The notes beneath the pieces are model-generated. The model made no database searches. It worked only from the letters and a program-made list of their open reading frames with translations, and was not told where the DNA came from. From NCBI GenBank assembly GCA_964019695.1, contig OZ026515.1, positions 72,737,644-72,801,643 on the forward strand: a stretch of DNA of 64,000 nucleotides, read 5' to 3'. Below, piece by piece: positions 44,851-56,155 of the stretch. A program made the position numbers and the translations under genes. The stretch is from Loripinus fragilis. Its lineage: Eukaryota > Mollusca > Bivalvia > Lucinida > Lucinidae. Each line of letters begins with the position of its first letter. Within the stretch, counting starts at the first letter, position 1.

Positions 44851-44994
44851 AAAATTGAATGCTGGCTTGGTAGCTTTGTGGTTTTTCAGGGGATTGGGAT
44901 CAGTGTTGCTAAGAAACTCTACCTTTTGTGATTTTTCAGGGGGTCTGGACCCTCTGCCCCCTCCCCCTCTGGATACCCCTCTGTGCCATCCGTT

Positions 44995-45490
44995 AACAAG
45001 TTTTCAATGGCTAAATTTGCAAAGGGCTATAACGCGAAAAGATAAAATAACTTTTTTTTCACTTGGTAATAAAATGATCACCCTCTTTTCACTGGGTAAT
45101 TCTTGATCATCCTCTATCAGCTGACCAAGTTTGAAGCTGCTATCTATAATAGTTTTCAAGATGTTCCTTATTACAAGTTTTCAATGCCGAAATTTGCAAA
45201 GGGCAATGACTCGATTTTTTTTTAAATTTCACCAGGTAATATACGTATTATCTTCTATCAGCTAATTAAGTTTGAAGTTCCTAGCTGTTATAGTTTTTAA
45301 GATATCCTGATTACAAAATTGCTCCTCTTTAATACAAGTTTTCAATTTCCAAATTTGCAAAGGACAATAACTCGAAAAAATGAAATAACTTTTTTTTATT
45401 TACGCATGATGAATTTATCATTATTCTCTGTCAACTGACCAAGTTTGTAGCTCATAGCTGTAATAGTTTTCGAGATATCTTGACTACAAA
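44995..45490. repeat. Diverged tandem repeat, about 165-175 bp, three copies
   Basis: TACAAGTTTTCAATKSCNAAATTTGCAAAG-type starts at about 44997, 45173 and 45338 are each followed by a CAGCTRAYYAAGTTTGAAG block and TAGTTTTYAAGATRT. Confidence 0.75.
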
Positions 45491-45539
45491 ATTTCATTCT
45501 GACCCTTGAAAGGGACATAACTACTCAAAGGGGGATAAT

Positions 45540-46915
45540 TCAGACTAAAAATACGGGTCATTTATTTTTTGTGAGAAATTCAATTATGGGGATATAAATA
45601 ATTAGAATTTTGACAATCTCGGGAGTCGGGAGTATTGGAATCTTTATTACATCAGTTACAATTTCATTAAAATTAAATATAGTAGACCTGATAGGTTTGT
45701 TATATTTATAGCAAATGATTGGAGTTTCTGAATTATTTAAGTAATTTGAAATAGAGGAAATCACTGAATCACTGAATTATCCTTAAATATACTATGTAAA
45801 TCAATAAACTCCATAATGAATTGAATTTTGATAAAATGTCGTTTATGGTTGATCTCAGAATCGATAAATTGGACTAAGGAAATGTTGAACATAACACCTT
45901 GCCAGAAGTGCTGCTTTATACAATTTGTTAGCTCTATCGTAAAGTTTATTAGCATCTAACTCTAAATTACGTAAAACTGAGATGAGAAAGGTCATATCAG
46001 TAATCCGAAACCTTGATTGTCATCTACACACCTATCATTGTGCTCAACATGAACACCCTCCATCATTGATGCTTACCTAACAATAACCTTATGTTGTTCT
46101 TCTCCTAACAATAATCAGATGTTCATATAATTTTGTAATGACGTTGCTTTTTTAAGTTGTTGAGTGCAAGTGTACAAATACGTTATTGCGATCGTGCACC
46201 GCGTCTTACCTGTATATAAAAAAAATCTAGCATACCTCGCCTATATGGCCAATGGATATTAAGTGATTCATAGTTTGATAAATCACTGCACGGACTGGGC
46301 ACGGACTTGTGTGACGTCATTCGGTCGCCAGTTTGATTTTAATGACGTCATCTATCACATACAGCATTGTAACGTTGACATCAGACAGCGTAACGTCGTT
46401 TTAACAACTAATGGACGCTAAAAACGTACGTAACAACATATATATGAAAACAAAGATATTCAGCGGCATTCAAAGGAGAACATGCATTTAAAGTCCTGTT
46501 GTATTGAAAGATGTTTTATGCACAGTAGATTGGCGACATTTGAAGCATTAAAATTAATGGAGATCTATATATTCAGAAGATTTTATTTCTGTAGCGCCCA
46601 AACGTGCATTACTTTGTAGCCAGACTGCTCTCAGCAGAAGAAATGCAAGATGAAAAACAATATCACAGCTCTGGAGAATGTAGATCTATATGGCTTAATT
46701 CTTAGCATACTTTAAAATTGTTGTCATCTGCTTTTTTTTTGTTAATGTGAGATTTTATCAAAATACTCTCGGTTTTATCGTCAGAATGTCGAACATTTTG
46801 GGCCAAAATCAGACCCAGTATCTTTTAGGTTCTGATTTGTGTCCGAACTGTTTGCAAATAATACCAGCACAACATATTTAAGTAGTCGTTAGCAGGCAAA
46901 AGAGTTATAAAGTTA
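45540..46915. other. No gene recognised
   Basis: AT-rich sequence. TGACGTCA-like and AACGTTGACATC blocks at 46310-46400 resemble those near 33060. Core of a TTAAC-type MITE near 46790-46870. Confidence 0.4.
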
Positions 46916-46916
46916 T

Positions 46917-46978
46917 CTCTGCGCCAGTTAGTGTATAGAGCATTACCTGTAATGCTCTACACACTACTTGGCGCAGAG
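46917..46978. repeat. 62-nt hairpin, 29-bp arms
   Basis: Arms starting CTCTGCGCCAGTTAGTG and ending CACTACTTGGCGCAGAG, with three mismatches and loop CCTG. Confidence 0.9.
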
Positions 46979-46984
46979 AAAATT

Positions 46985-48950
46985 TTATGGTTTATTCCTG
47001 TTTCTCCCACTTTTAGAAATTCCTATTCCTGTTATTCCAACAATGTAAAAGTTAGGACAACTTACCTGTATAGAATAGTCTGTTTCAGAAGTGCAAAATT
47101 AAACTCCGTCTTTAATGCAATCAATAGAACAATTCATTGAAGTGAAAACAGATCACTTAGGGCATATATACTCTGAAGGATTTTATGTATCATCCAAGTT
47201 TCTAAAATATGGCAAATGTACAAGTTCAAGTAGATTTTGTGAGGAACAAGCGCGGTGGTCAGAGTCTGGTGCTAGTGGGCTACATATATATGATAAGTAC
47301 ATTAATTATCAAGGCGACTTTTGTCAACCGTTAACATTTGCAAACAGTTTGGACCCAGATCAGACCCAACAGAAAGTCAGTCGTGATCAGTATCCAAACC
47401 GTTTGACACTCTGGGTCCGTGGTTTAAAATCTTTATCTTTGTATCGGGGCATGCAGTGCAGGCCCTGAATAGGTGTTCTGATTGTGTATTTCCAGTAACA
47501 ACCTTTTTTTCAGAAAATAAGTTCTTATTACCCTTTTATTGATATTCCAATGTCTTATCTGAAATATCTCACAATGCACGGTTAACGCATTTTCATACTC
47601 GTCAGAGCCGCCTATGCTCGCATATACAAAGATTGCGATTTTCACTATGCAGAGGGTTGAATTAGAAAATAATTACGAATAAGGTTGTAGATATAATACA
47701 TGTAGATGTACAATCTAACATAAAAAGCAGGTGCATAACGAGCATCATAGTTCCAGGGCTCGTGGAACTGTTTAATCCCTCCAAGCCAGTCTGTCGTTAA
47801 CCAGAAACATGAATGTAAAAGTAGCCATGACGCTGTAAAATATCGAAATTTAAATACTGGTAACTTTTCACTGACGCTGAGTATATATACATTAAATTAT
47901 TATCACCTGTATGTGTTTTAAACCTGTTTTATGTTTACCTTTACTGAAATGAACTACTGGTATAGTGCACTTTAAATGGAACACAGTTTTTTGTTTTTAA
48001 AATTTTACATGAAAGCTTCTTCACCCTGAAAATTTGCATGCGCATAGATATTTTTTGCCGTTTTTGTATATACATGTTTTTGTTGGTGGACAGCAAAATA
48101 AATTGTTCAAAGTAGTAACTTAAAATATCTACGCCAGCTCAGGATAACTTTCTGATCTTTGCTAATTTATACTAACCCGGTAGTGAGGGTATTAATTGTA
48201 ACCATGTTTGAGGGTCATGGATGCGGATCGGCCTGCTCAGCAAATGCAGTCCAGTCTGCACCCATGTCGGTCACCGAATATCGAATGCCAGTTTGTTTTG
48301 CTCCTCAATTAGCTCATGTTGGCTTTAGCACTGTGATACAGGAGAACAGAAACCAAAAATAAAAAAAAAGCAACCATTTGCATTCTAAGTAATAAAATAC
48401 TTAATTTTAGTCCATGCAACAGATAACACCAAAACCAAAACATCGCCCGAAACATTTAATCCGAGTGACATCCTTTTTATATCTGGGTCAATATATCCCA
48501 ACACTTTGCACGTGGCTAGAGGTAAATTCGCTTCACTGACCACAAATACTACAAACGGAATGTAGTGTATTTTTATCATACCTGTTTTAAGAGATATTCC
48601 TGTAGCATTTGTCTCCCTTTGACCAAATAAACAATTGTCTGAACAACAAGCTCGGAGGAGTTTGCCCTCTTGAGTATTATAGGACGAAAGCAGAGGGTGC
48701 ATGTGTCGGCATGCATTGATATACAGATCAACATGTGCGCTCTCTGTTTTTAATAGACAGACCCAACATAAATTATGAACCCATCTTTCGGAACAATGAA
48801 AATATTACAATGTTGTCAAACATGCAGTTTTAAAGTAAAATTACATTACGTTTCCCATATTAGAATTATCACGCTATATAAATATGCTGGGATTTTTTAT
48901 GTGCTGTAACTATTCGATTATCTATTTTGGACTGCACATTCTCTCTAAAA
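46985..48950. other. No gene recognised; MITE core
   Basis: At 47335-47425 there is GCAAACAGTTTGGACCCAGA..CAGACCC and CAAACCGTTTGACA, related to the MITE at 40461. The rest is AT-rich with short motif-less frames. Confidence 0.4.
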
Positions 48951-48959
48951 GTATTATTT

Positions 48960-49066
48960 TGTAATACCACCTTTGCTGTCATGTATGTTAATATGTTATT
49001 CCTTGTATGCCATGTACATGACTTAAGAGAATAAACGTTTTTGTCTATCTGTCTGTCTGTCTGTCT
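48960..49066 (+). mobile_element. Possible LINE 3' end with (CTGT)n tail
   Basis: CTTAAGAGAATAAACG is followed by a TCTG run (49042-49066). The layout (AATAAA-like signal then tetranucleotide tail) is that of a LINE 3' end. No coding part is attached. Confidence 0.4.
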
Positions 49067-49069
49067 ATA

Positions 49070-50500
49070 GCAAAACCCTAACTAGGTTTAAATTTTGTCG
49101 GAGAATTATATCAATGTTACTGCTCTGATATCTTGTAAAAATAAATAACTTAGTTTTTGTTGGAATGAAAATACCCGTATAGTACCCATTTTTGTACTGT
49201 CAGTGCAATACACCTTGGATAGATATCGTAGTATTTGCTCAGCTATTAAATGTCCTTTAGAGATAACAGCAGACGATTATTTTTGTAACATCAAACGGTG
49301 CGGTTTGCGATGCAATCCAAGCTGCTTATATAGTTCTACGGATAATGGGTCATTAACGCGTTTCATGCCTACCATGTACCATCATTTTGCCTGCTTCCGT
49401 CTGGCTACCTAATTGTATGTTTTGTTCATGTGCCTGTATGTGCGAGCGTACAACTAGAAATGCACACGCCTGAAAATGTGAATAAGATCACAGGTGTACG
49501 GGCACTTACATGTACTACATTTCATTTTATATTTAACTTTTACTGCTTCTTTATACGATGGAAAATATGCATGTTTTCATATGGGAGTGGTGAGATCAAT
49601 AAGCAAACTCATTCATGGAATAGCTAGGCAAATGGCCGCTTCCAACTTAGAGGGCATTTTGGGTAGTAGACATCTATAGATGTAGCCTTTCGTTTGTGTC
49701 ACCGTCTTTGTGATATGGTTAGATAACTGAAATATTGTTGACTATACTGATAAACAGCAACGCAAGCCAATAAACATGCATTGTAACTTGTCTTATAAAA
49801 GTATATACATGGTTTTATATTCAACTGATAGTCATTGGTCCATATCGCCCAAGGTACAAGAAGGGAATGTTATTTGGCATAAAACATTAAGAATGTTAAA
49901 ATTCCATCCTATCCCAGCATTTATGAAAACGTATACAAACTTCAAAAAATATTTTTGGTTAGGGTTTTTTTGGTTAAAATTTATTTTTCGAATTAAATTT
50001 AAAATTCCCATTTTAGATTTAATGATATTGCCAAAAAACAGTGTTCCATTTGAAGGCTATACTCCAGTATATGTCCTCATGTTATGGATTAACACCTTTT
50101 CAACAAATCTTGTTCTTCCCACATCAAATTCCAGCAGACGATGACGTTCATTGCCTACATGACTTGGCTGGGATTTCAATCTGATATGCGGTGTATTACA
50201 GTCTACTATTATAATAGCTGGACTGTGTAAGAGTCTGGCAGACTTATCACTGACAGTCTATGTTATTAACCAATGTGAACACCGTTTACTTGCTTTACAA
50301 TATAAGATTGTTTCTGATTGGTGTATAAATTAGAGGAAACTCAATTAGAGACAGCTTCCGCTGAAAAATATGCGTTACAGTTCAAACAAGAGTTGCAGGA
50401 AATTCTAACGCTCTGATCAAGATGGCGGAATCGTTACAGGTTTTGAAGGATTCGTTCATATTTTCAATCTTTTTGTGTGTAAGAATCGAAATAAATTCGC
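49070..50500. other. No gene recognised
   Basis: Several plus-strand frames of 60-122 codons without motifs. The longest (49776-50144) is Lys/Phe-rich and AT-driven. Confidence 0.4.
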
Positions 50501-50509
50501 ACAGGCAGT

Positions 50510-50595
50510 GATATGCCATATTTAATTATGGTATATGCCATATTTAATTATGGTATATGCCATAATTAATTATAGTATATACCATAATTAATCTT
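50510..50595. repeat. 22-bp tandem repeat of self-complementary units
   Basis: About 3.7 copies of ATGCCATATTTAATTATGGT-type units. Each unit is itself nearly palindromic (ACCATAATTAATTATGGT form in the last copies). Confidence 0.9.
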
Positions 50596-50599
50596 TCTG

Positions 50600-51040
50600 C
50601 TACTTTTGGTACACCATAAGGAAAGAGTTCACATTTATTTATACTATGGACTATTAAAATGTCTCGATAAGGAGTTTCTAGTTAGCACTCACATTCTGCA
50701 TTTAAAGACATATGCGGCTAATTTCCGCGCGCAGATTTCCTGCTTCCGGAAACAAGACAAGTTGGCTGGGTCATGTCTTTCGACCATTTACGATTTCAGA
50801 TCAATACTGTTTTTTGAAACTCTTATGTCAGATGAATATTTTCACATTTCCTTGACAAAATAAAGTAACTAAAACGTGCCTGAAATATCTATTGGCCCTT
50901 TATCAAAGCTGATTTTCTTAGTACCAAATACAGATAAGTAGATTAGGCGAAATCAAAACAATATAAAAAAATTCCTTTTTAATACGAATATGGTCGATAC
51001 TAAATTATCTATCCAATATGTACAGTTATTTCGAGCCGCG
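50600..51040. other. No gene recognised
   Basis: An 85-codon frame (50606-50863) has no recognised motif. Confidence 0.35.
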
Positions 51041-51044
51041 CAGG

Positions 51045-51140
51045 ACCCCGCCTCGTAGCCTAGTGGTTATATTTTTTATAGCATGTCAGACTTTGGAACC
51101 AGAGGACCAGGGTCGATTCCCAGATGGGCACCTAATATAC
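51045..51140 (+). repeat. tRNA-derived SINE-like segment
   Basis: CCTCGTAGCCTAGTGGTTAT (A box) and GACCAGGGTCGATTCCCAGA (B box GGTCGATTCC) have tRNA-like spacing but a swollen, mispaired anticodon region. Hence a SINE or tRNA relic. Confidence 0.65.
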
Positions 51141-51144
51141 CTTG

Positions 51145-51830
51145 CTATCTTTTTTCGTATTTTTAGCGTTATAATGCTGAGTTACTTTATACAAATAATA
51201 TTATGAAATATAAATTACAAAACAATTCACTCATTAACGTTTTATATTGAATAATCCTCAAAATCTGTGGGGATGGGGTTAAATTTGGCTCTCCTGAGAG
51301 ATAATTAGTACGGTGACCCCCATTTTTGTTATTTTTTCTAAAAGGGAAAGTGATAAGCCATGAAATAAAAGCAAAAACTTAAGATTTTCAATGTCAGATT
51401 TTTTAATATATAAATTACTCTAAAAATCTAAGTTTTATTTTGGGGGAATTACCAAAATATATCATGCAGTATCTTGTTTCGCCGTGGGAAAAAAAGCTTG
51501 AGGTCATGAGCAATAATTAAAATTAAAATAAAGCAGCTGGATGACGATTACAACTATTTTACCTTAATAACAAAGACTTAGGTTATGGTTAGAAAAAGTG
51601 GCCGAATGCTGAAAACTTCCATATTAGATTATGAAAAAATGAGCAGGGTGACATATCCTTTTTTATTTCATAAATTTACAGCCCATGCATAAAACAAACT
51701 GTATGCAAAGTATTGAAGAGATTTCAATGTGGGAAGTATTTAGTAGCATATGTCCTTAAGCATTGCTAATTGTATATCAATTTAAAGAAGAAATATCTTT
51801 ATACAAAGATAATCCGGCTCAGATAAAATG
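51145..51830. other. No gene recognised
   Basis: AT-rich sequence, nothing supported. Confidence 0.4.
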
Positions 51831-51834
51831 AAAG

Positions 51835-52045
51835 TGATTTTACTGACCATTCCAGGGCTTTGCTTCTGTGTTATTTGTTTCACGTTTGCCTTTGCTATAC
51901 TGTCTTGGTGTTCCTTACAGCCTTGTGGTCACTGGTCGGGTAAGGGTTGACCTCTCGGCTCTCTTATGAATGATGTTTTGTCACTTTCTCATATGGTGTC
52001 CCTTGTCAGAAGTAATACTTAATTGTATCGATTCCTGATCTTTGC
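51835..52045 (+). mobile_element. Diverged solo retroelement tail
   Basis: TTTTACTGACCATTCCAGGG, CTTGTGGTCACTGG, TTGACCTCTCGGCTCTC, TTTGTCACTTTCTC and TATCGATTCCTGATCTTTGC follow the usual tail order. Confidence 0.75.
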
Positions 52046-52049
52046 TGTC

Positions 52050-53995
52050 TGCTGTTCAATCGTTAATTATGTCGTTTGGTATTAAGAAGTTGTTGCTTAT
52101 TTTACATTTGATAACTAAATTAATTGAGTATAACATTTAACATTTTCATATATATGCTTTTTGAAAATGGTTTGCCTTTGGAAATTTCATTACTTAGACA
52201 AGAGGGCCCTTGGCACTTATTTGAGAGTGACATAAGGGTATTATAAGACAAATGTACTTTTACCCTAAGCCAAGCTATGAATTTTGATTGATAGGCAGTT
52301 GGTGAGGTCAAAGTGATTACGAGTACAAAGGCACAAAGGTAGAGACCACTAGCTTAAAAACCATTTACATAGTAGCCAAAGACAATAGCATACGAGTTCA
52401 CAGAATTCTCAACTGACAATTCGATTATTTTTTTCATCTGCTTACTTTATTTCTGGCAATACGGCTTTTCTGTAGCAGTGCGATTCTAAAGATTCTGATA
52501 AAATAATGTTTCATCGTACCTCCAGGCACGTACCCTATACGCCTTTTTTTTATAGCATATGCACTCTTAAAGGGGTCTGTGGGTACTCCCTTGTATGGGG
52601 TCAGGGAGTGAAGCCCTTTGGTGGAAAAATGGTTTCAGAGCATTTCACAGGGCTAAAATGATCTCTCAAGACACACAAGTAAACACTGTTGGCGGCTTTT
52701 TTCTTCCAAAAACCAAATTAAATACCTTAAGACGCCATGGTTGCGCAGAGTTGCACGCAGATGCATATGTGCCGTAGAGGTAGGTACAGCGCTTATTGTG
52801 CTCATACGAAGTCTACGCCCAAAAGCCCATGTTATTGCTACTTTGTTTTTACTTCAGGGGTTACAAAACTGTGAAGATGTATCGATTACTGTAAGCCCAA
52901 TGTTTACTGTCGTCGCCCTGGGCCCTGCCGCCTGTTAAACTAACGGTACCGGGAGCCAACTCACGACGGTAAACATTGAAGGCATTATAAACATATCATA
53001 TGTCTTGTAAGTACTGAATATCCCAACCCTTAAAGCTGCATAGTCTGTAACTTTTGATCTTTTAATTTTAGAACTAATGTTTCTATTTTTCAAGAACACG
53101 GTAAAAAAACTAAAATTCAGGTAAACATTTCACCAATTTCGTAAATCTTAACAAATTATCAGTATCAAAACAACAGCATTTATGTTAAAATTAACTGTCT
53201 ATAATTATTGGAGGGACGCAAATAATTACTAACTCACCTGTTTTTATAAGATAATTCACTTTTCTGTGCAGTTTTCAGCTATAGTGAACAGATTTATTGT
53301 GAAAACATAACTTAATTCTACTTTTACAAATGATTTAAAAAGAAAATAAAAAAAATCGAAAAATGTTCATAGTTGCAGACTTAGTCTCTTTAAACAGTAC
53401 TTAGCTTGAAAAGGTGAAGATAATATTTGAAATTGTGAAAAATAAAGTGTATGCACTTTTTAAAACTTAATGATTGTTTATTCGACATATCATACCTTAC
53501 CCTGGCCTTCGATGTCGCTCAAAATAAACAATGACTTGGATGTCGTCCAAATTCAAATATATGCATATGCAAATTACTCATCAAATTATTGGAATGGCAA
53601 GATTTTTATATTTACCAATATAATTTTTACGTAAACATGGTAAATAGGTTCTAAGTTGGCATAAGTGGGGTTTTGCCTCAAAAAGACTACTTACTCACTG
53701 TACAGCAGTGTTAACGTAATACAAAAATGTGGAACAGAACAAATTACTAAACAACACATCTCAAAGCAATAACGAAAGAAAAAGTATGCTAGTCATATAA
53801 ATTGATAAGGTTGATTTCAAATGTACAAATTTAAATACTGCTAAAATATGCACTGGAAATTTGAAGAAAATTACATAAGTAAGATGTGTGAGTAGACCTG
53901 TGACACTAATCAGATATCTTGAAACATATGTCTTTCTTTATTCATATTGATCAATTTGCAAATGATATATATAGGACAGAATGTGGCATTGTGAT
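52050..53995. other. No gene recognised
   Basis: About 1.9 kb of AT-rich sequence. The two frames of 60-65 codons near 52600-52940 have no motif or splice context. Confidence 0.45.
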
Positions 53996-54000
53996 ACATT

Positions 54001-54493
54001 TTATCTCGGACCCAGTATTAACGGACAGGTCAGTGGCGGAAAAACAAAGTTATGCTATCGAGGCTTTATTTTAGCGTTATTTCAGAGTACTACAGCCAAT
54101 ACAATTGGTTCTGAACATACAAGAGATAATAAGAGGTTACTCTCGGTATGCGAAGCTAAAATATAATATATATAAGTTTTCTCATCTTTTTATGTTGATT
54201 TCTGACGATTTTCGGCTAAAAGTGCCGAAAATAGCTATAAAGGGTACCTAGGTTTCTTGCTGATGTTCATAAAGACGGATAAACTTCAATAAATATAACA
54301 ATACATAGTATATTGAACCATTGCTTTTTGAAGAAAATTCAAAGACATGCTGAGAAATAACGGAGATATGATTATTTAATCTTCAACATACGTCAGTTTG
54401 GAAAGCTCAGGCACCATTGAGCCACAACAACGTATTTCCAATATATACATTAACCTGTATGTAAGTGACCAGTCCGTGTTTATTGGGTCCGAG
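54001..54493. mobile_element. MITE with TCTCGGACCCA termini
   Basis: The left end TCTCGGACCCAGTATTAACG..GACAGGTCA and right end TGACCAG..CGTGTTTATTGGGTC + CGAGA are imperfect inverted repeats of about 30 bp. The terminal CTCGGACCCA is shared with the element at 22224-22826. No coding content. Confidence 0.75.
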
Positions 54494-54618
54494 ATTTCAT
54501 GTAGATGACTGTTTTATGGTTTTCTAAGGGTTTAATGCCCCTTTCATTGATATTCAAATGTTTAATGTCATATATCTGGCAATGCACAAAGTGCAAATGC
54601 ATGCTGGTGCAATAAGCA

Positions 54619-54714
54619 AGTTATTGTATGGTTTTGCGTCTGTCCGGGAAGATAATCCACGAGCTAAATCTCGTGCATTATCTTCCCATACAGATGCAAA
54701 AAACATACAATAAC
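54619..54714. repeat. Fold-back repeat with 45-bp arms
   Basis: The arms (AGTTATTGTATGG...ATAATCCACGAG and its inverted partner) match at most positions, with a CTAAAT loop. Confidence 0.88.
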
Positions 54715-54731
54715 TTACTCTTGTTATTGTC

Positions 54732-54953
54732 TTAACCCTTTACCTCAGAGAGACGCCTTTTAACATTTTTTGTAAAAAGAGCAGACCGAGATTAGGCATC
54801 TTGTAAGAGCTGCCTGATCAGGGTCTATTCTGTTTGCTTATGATAAGATCCTACATTAGTGGACCTGACAAATAATGTCTTTGTTTATTTATATTATTAT
54901 TCATAGTGAGTGGAGCTTAGCATGAATATTATATTCATGAAGGAAAGGGTTAA
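54732..54953. mobile_element. MITE with TTAACCCTTT termini
   Basis: Perfect 10-bp inverted ends. Internal GACCGAGATTAGGC matches the MITE at 40461. Near the right end CATGAATATTATATTCATG is a perfect small palindrome. It ends 50 bp upstream of the fucosyltransferase start codon. Confidence 0.75.
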
Positions 54954-54985
54954 AATGCTTTTGTATTTATGTCTATATATCCAAC

Positions 54986-55003
54986 GCATATTTTTTTCGA
55001 CAG
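54986..55003 (+). promoter_or_regulatory. Probable splice acceptor at the fucosyltransferase start codon
   Basis: CATATTTTTTTCGACAG abuts ATGGCTGCC. A T-tract plus CAG directly before an ATG implies a 5' UTR intron with the whole CDS in one exon. Confidence 0.5.
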
Positions 55004-56155
55004 ATGGCTGCCTTGCAAAAAGAATGTTTGATGGTATTCCTTGTTATGCTGAGTATTTACATAGTGTATTTCGTAATTGACACTCTTCCTAACATCACTA
55101 ACACCAAACGACTATTTTACACTGTTGTGGACCGTTGGAAAGACAAACATCATAATAAAAAAATAATTGCCTGGTATGTTGGCAACTTTGTGACAATGGC
55201 GGGACAATCAACGTTGCTGAACCTTTCTTATTGCTCGTTTAAGAACTGTAGAGTTGAATATATATTTTCTCAACATGGCACAAAACCAAGTCAACCTTTC
55301 GATGCAGATGCCATTATAGTACAGGGAACAAGTATACTGAAATTGCCCCCACCACCACGAAGGGATGAGGACCAAGTGTTTGTGTTGGCAGTACATGACA
55401 CCGCCGGCTGTATCAGTCAAAGCAGTAGTCACGCTGTAGGGAGGCAGTGGGTGGACGCGTTTAATTGGACCATGACATATCGTCTGGACTCGGATATTGT
55501 TTATAAGTATTCCAGTGTCATTAAACGACAGATTAAAAATAATTATACGGAGGAATATTATGATGTAATATTCAGAAAGAAGGAGAGTGATGTAGCTTGG
55601 TTTGTTAGTCACTGCCACACAAAGAGTCGCAGAGAAGATTATGTGGCAGAGTTTAATGGTATAATCGATGTGGATATATATGGTGGATGTGGTAGGCCAT
55701 TGTGTGGGAAAGGTGACCATAGTTGTTTCTATGATATAGCTACAAAATATAAGTTCTATTTGGCATTTGAAAACACTTTTTACGTCGATTATGTCACAGA
55801 GAAACTGTTTAATTGGTTTGATCTAAACATTATAACTGTAGTTCGAGGAGGGTCAAACTATTCAAAAATCGTACCCCCTGGGACGGTAATCGATGCCGGT
55901 GAGTTCACGTCAGCTGTTCAACTTGCCCAATATCTAAAGAAAGTAGCAACAGATAAGCAACTGTATCTTTCCTATCTTAAACGAAAGGACAATTATTTCA
56001 TTTCAAATAAGAAGCTGCAAGCGTTCGAAGCTAACTGCAAATTATGTGAATATTTGAATACGTTAAACTACCATAAAAAGACGTATAGTAATATTTCCGA
56101 CTGGTGGATGAGAAACAGACAAGACTACGACTCAATAATACAGGAACACGTGTAG
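55004..56155 (+). CDS. Alpha-1,3-fucosyltransferase-like protein (GT10)
   Basis: A complete 383-codon frame. Enzymes of this family act in the Golgi and transfer fucose from GDP-fucose to GlcNAc-containing glycans. Residues 1-8 are a short cytosolic tail and about 9-28 a hydrophobic anchor (type II membrane protein); the rest is lumenal. GT10 signatures: FNWTMTYRLDSDI (153-165), VAWFVSHC (197-204), DVDIYGGCG (222-230), YKFYLAFENTFYVDYVTEKL (249-268) and VVRGGSNYS (279-287), plus a C-terminal CKLC (345-348). The usual Cys after FEN is replaced by Tyr260. Five N-glycosylation sequons are visible. Length is normal for the family. TTTTTTTCGACAG lies directly before the ATG, a good splice acceptor, so a 5' UTR intron is likely. 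The last 67 bp are the parent of the downstream satellite. The precise linkage and acceptor cannot be told. Confidence 0.93.
   Translation: MAALQKECLMVFLVMLSIYIVYFVIDTLPNITNTKRLFYTVVDRWKDKHHNKKIIAWYVGNFVTMAGQSTLLNLSYCSFKNCRVEYIFSQHGTKPSQPFDADAIIVQGTSILKLPPPPRRDEDQVFVLAVHDTAGCISQSSSHAVGRQWVDAFNWTMTYRLDSDIVYKYSSVIKRQIKNNYTEEYYDVIFRKKESDVAWFVSHCHTKSRREDYVAEFNGIIDVDIYGGCGRPLCGKGDHSCFYDIATKYKFYLAFENTFYVDYVTEKLFNWFDLNIITVVRGGSNYSKIVPPGTVIDAGEFTSAVQLAQYLKKVATDKQLYLSYLKRKDNYFISNKKLQAFEANCKLCEYLNTLNYHKKTYSNISDWWMRNRQDYDSIIQEHV

Noticed and set aside
55208..55720. A 170-codon minus-strand gene
   Set aside because: It is the antisense shadow of the intact fucosyltransferase frame, with no motif of its own.
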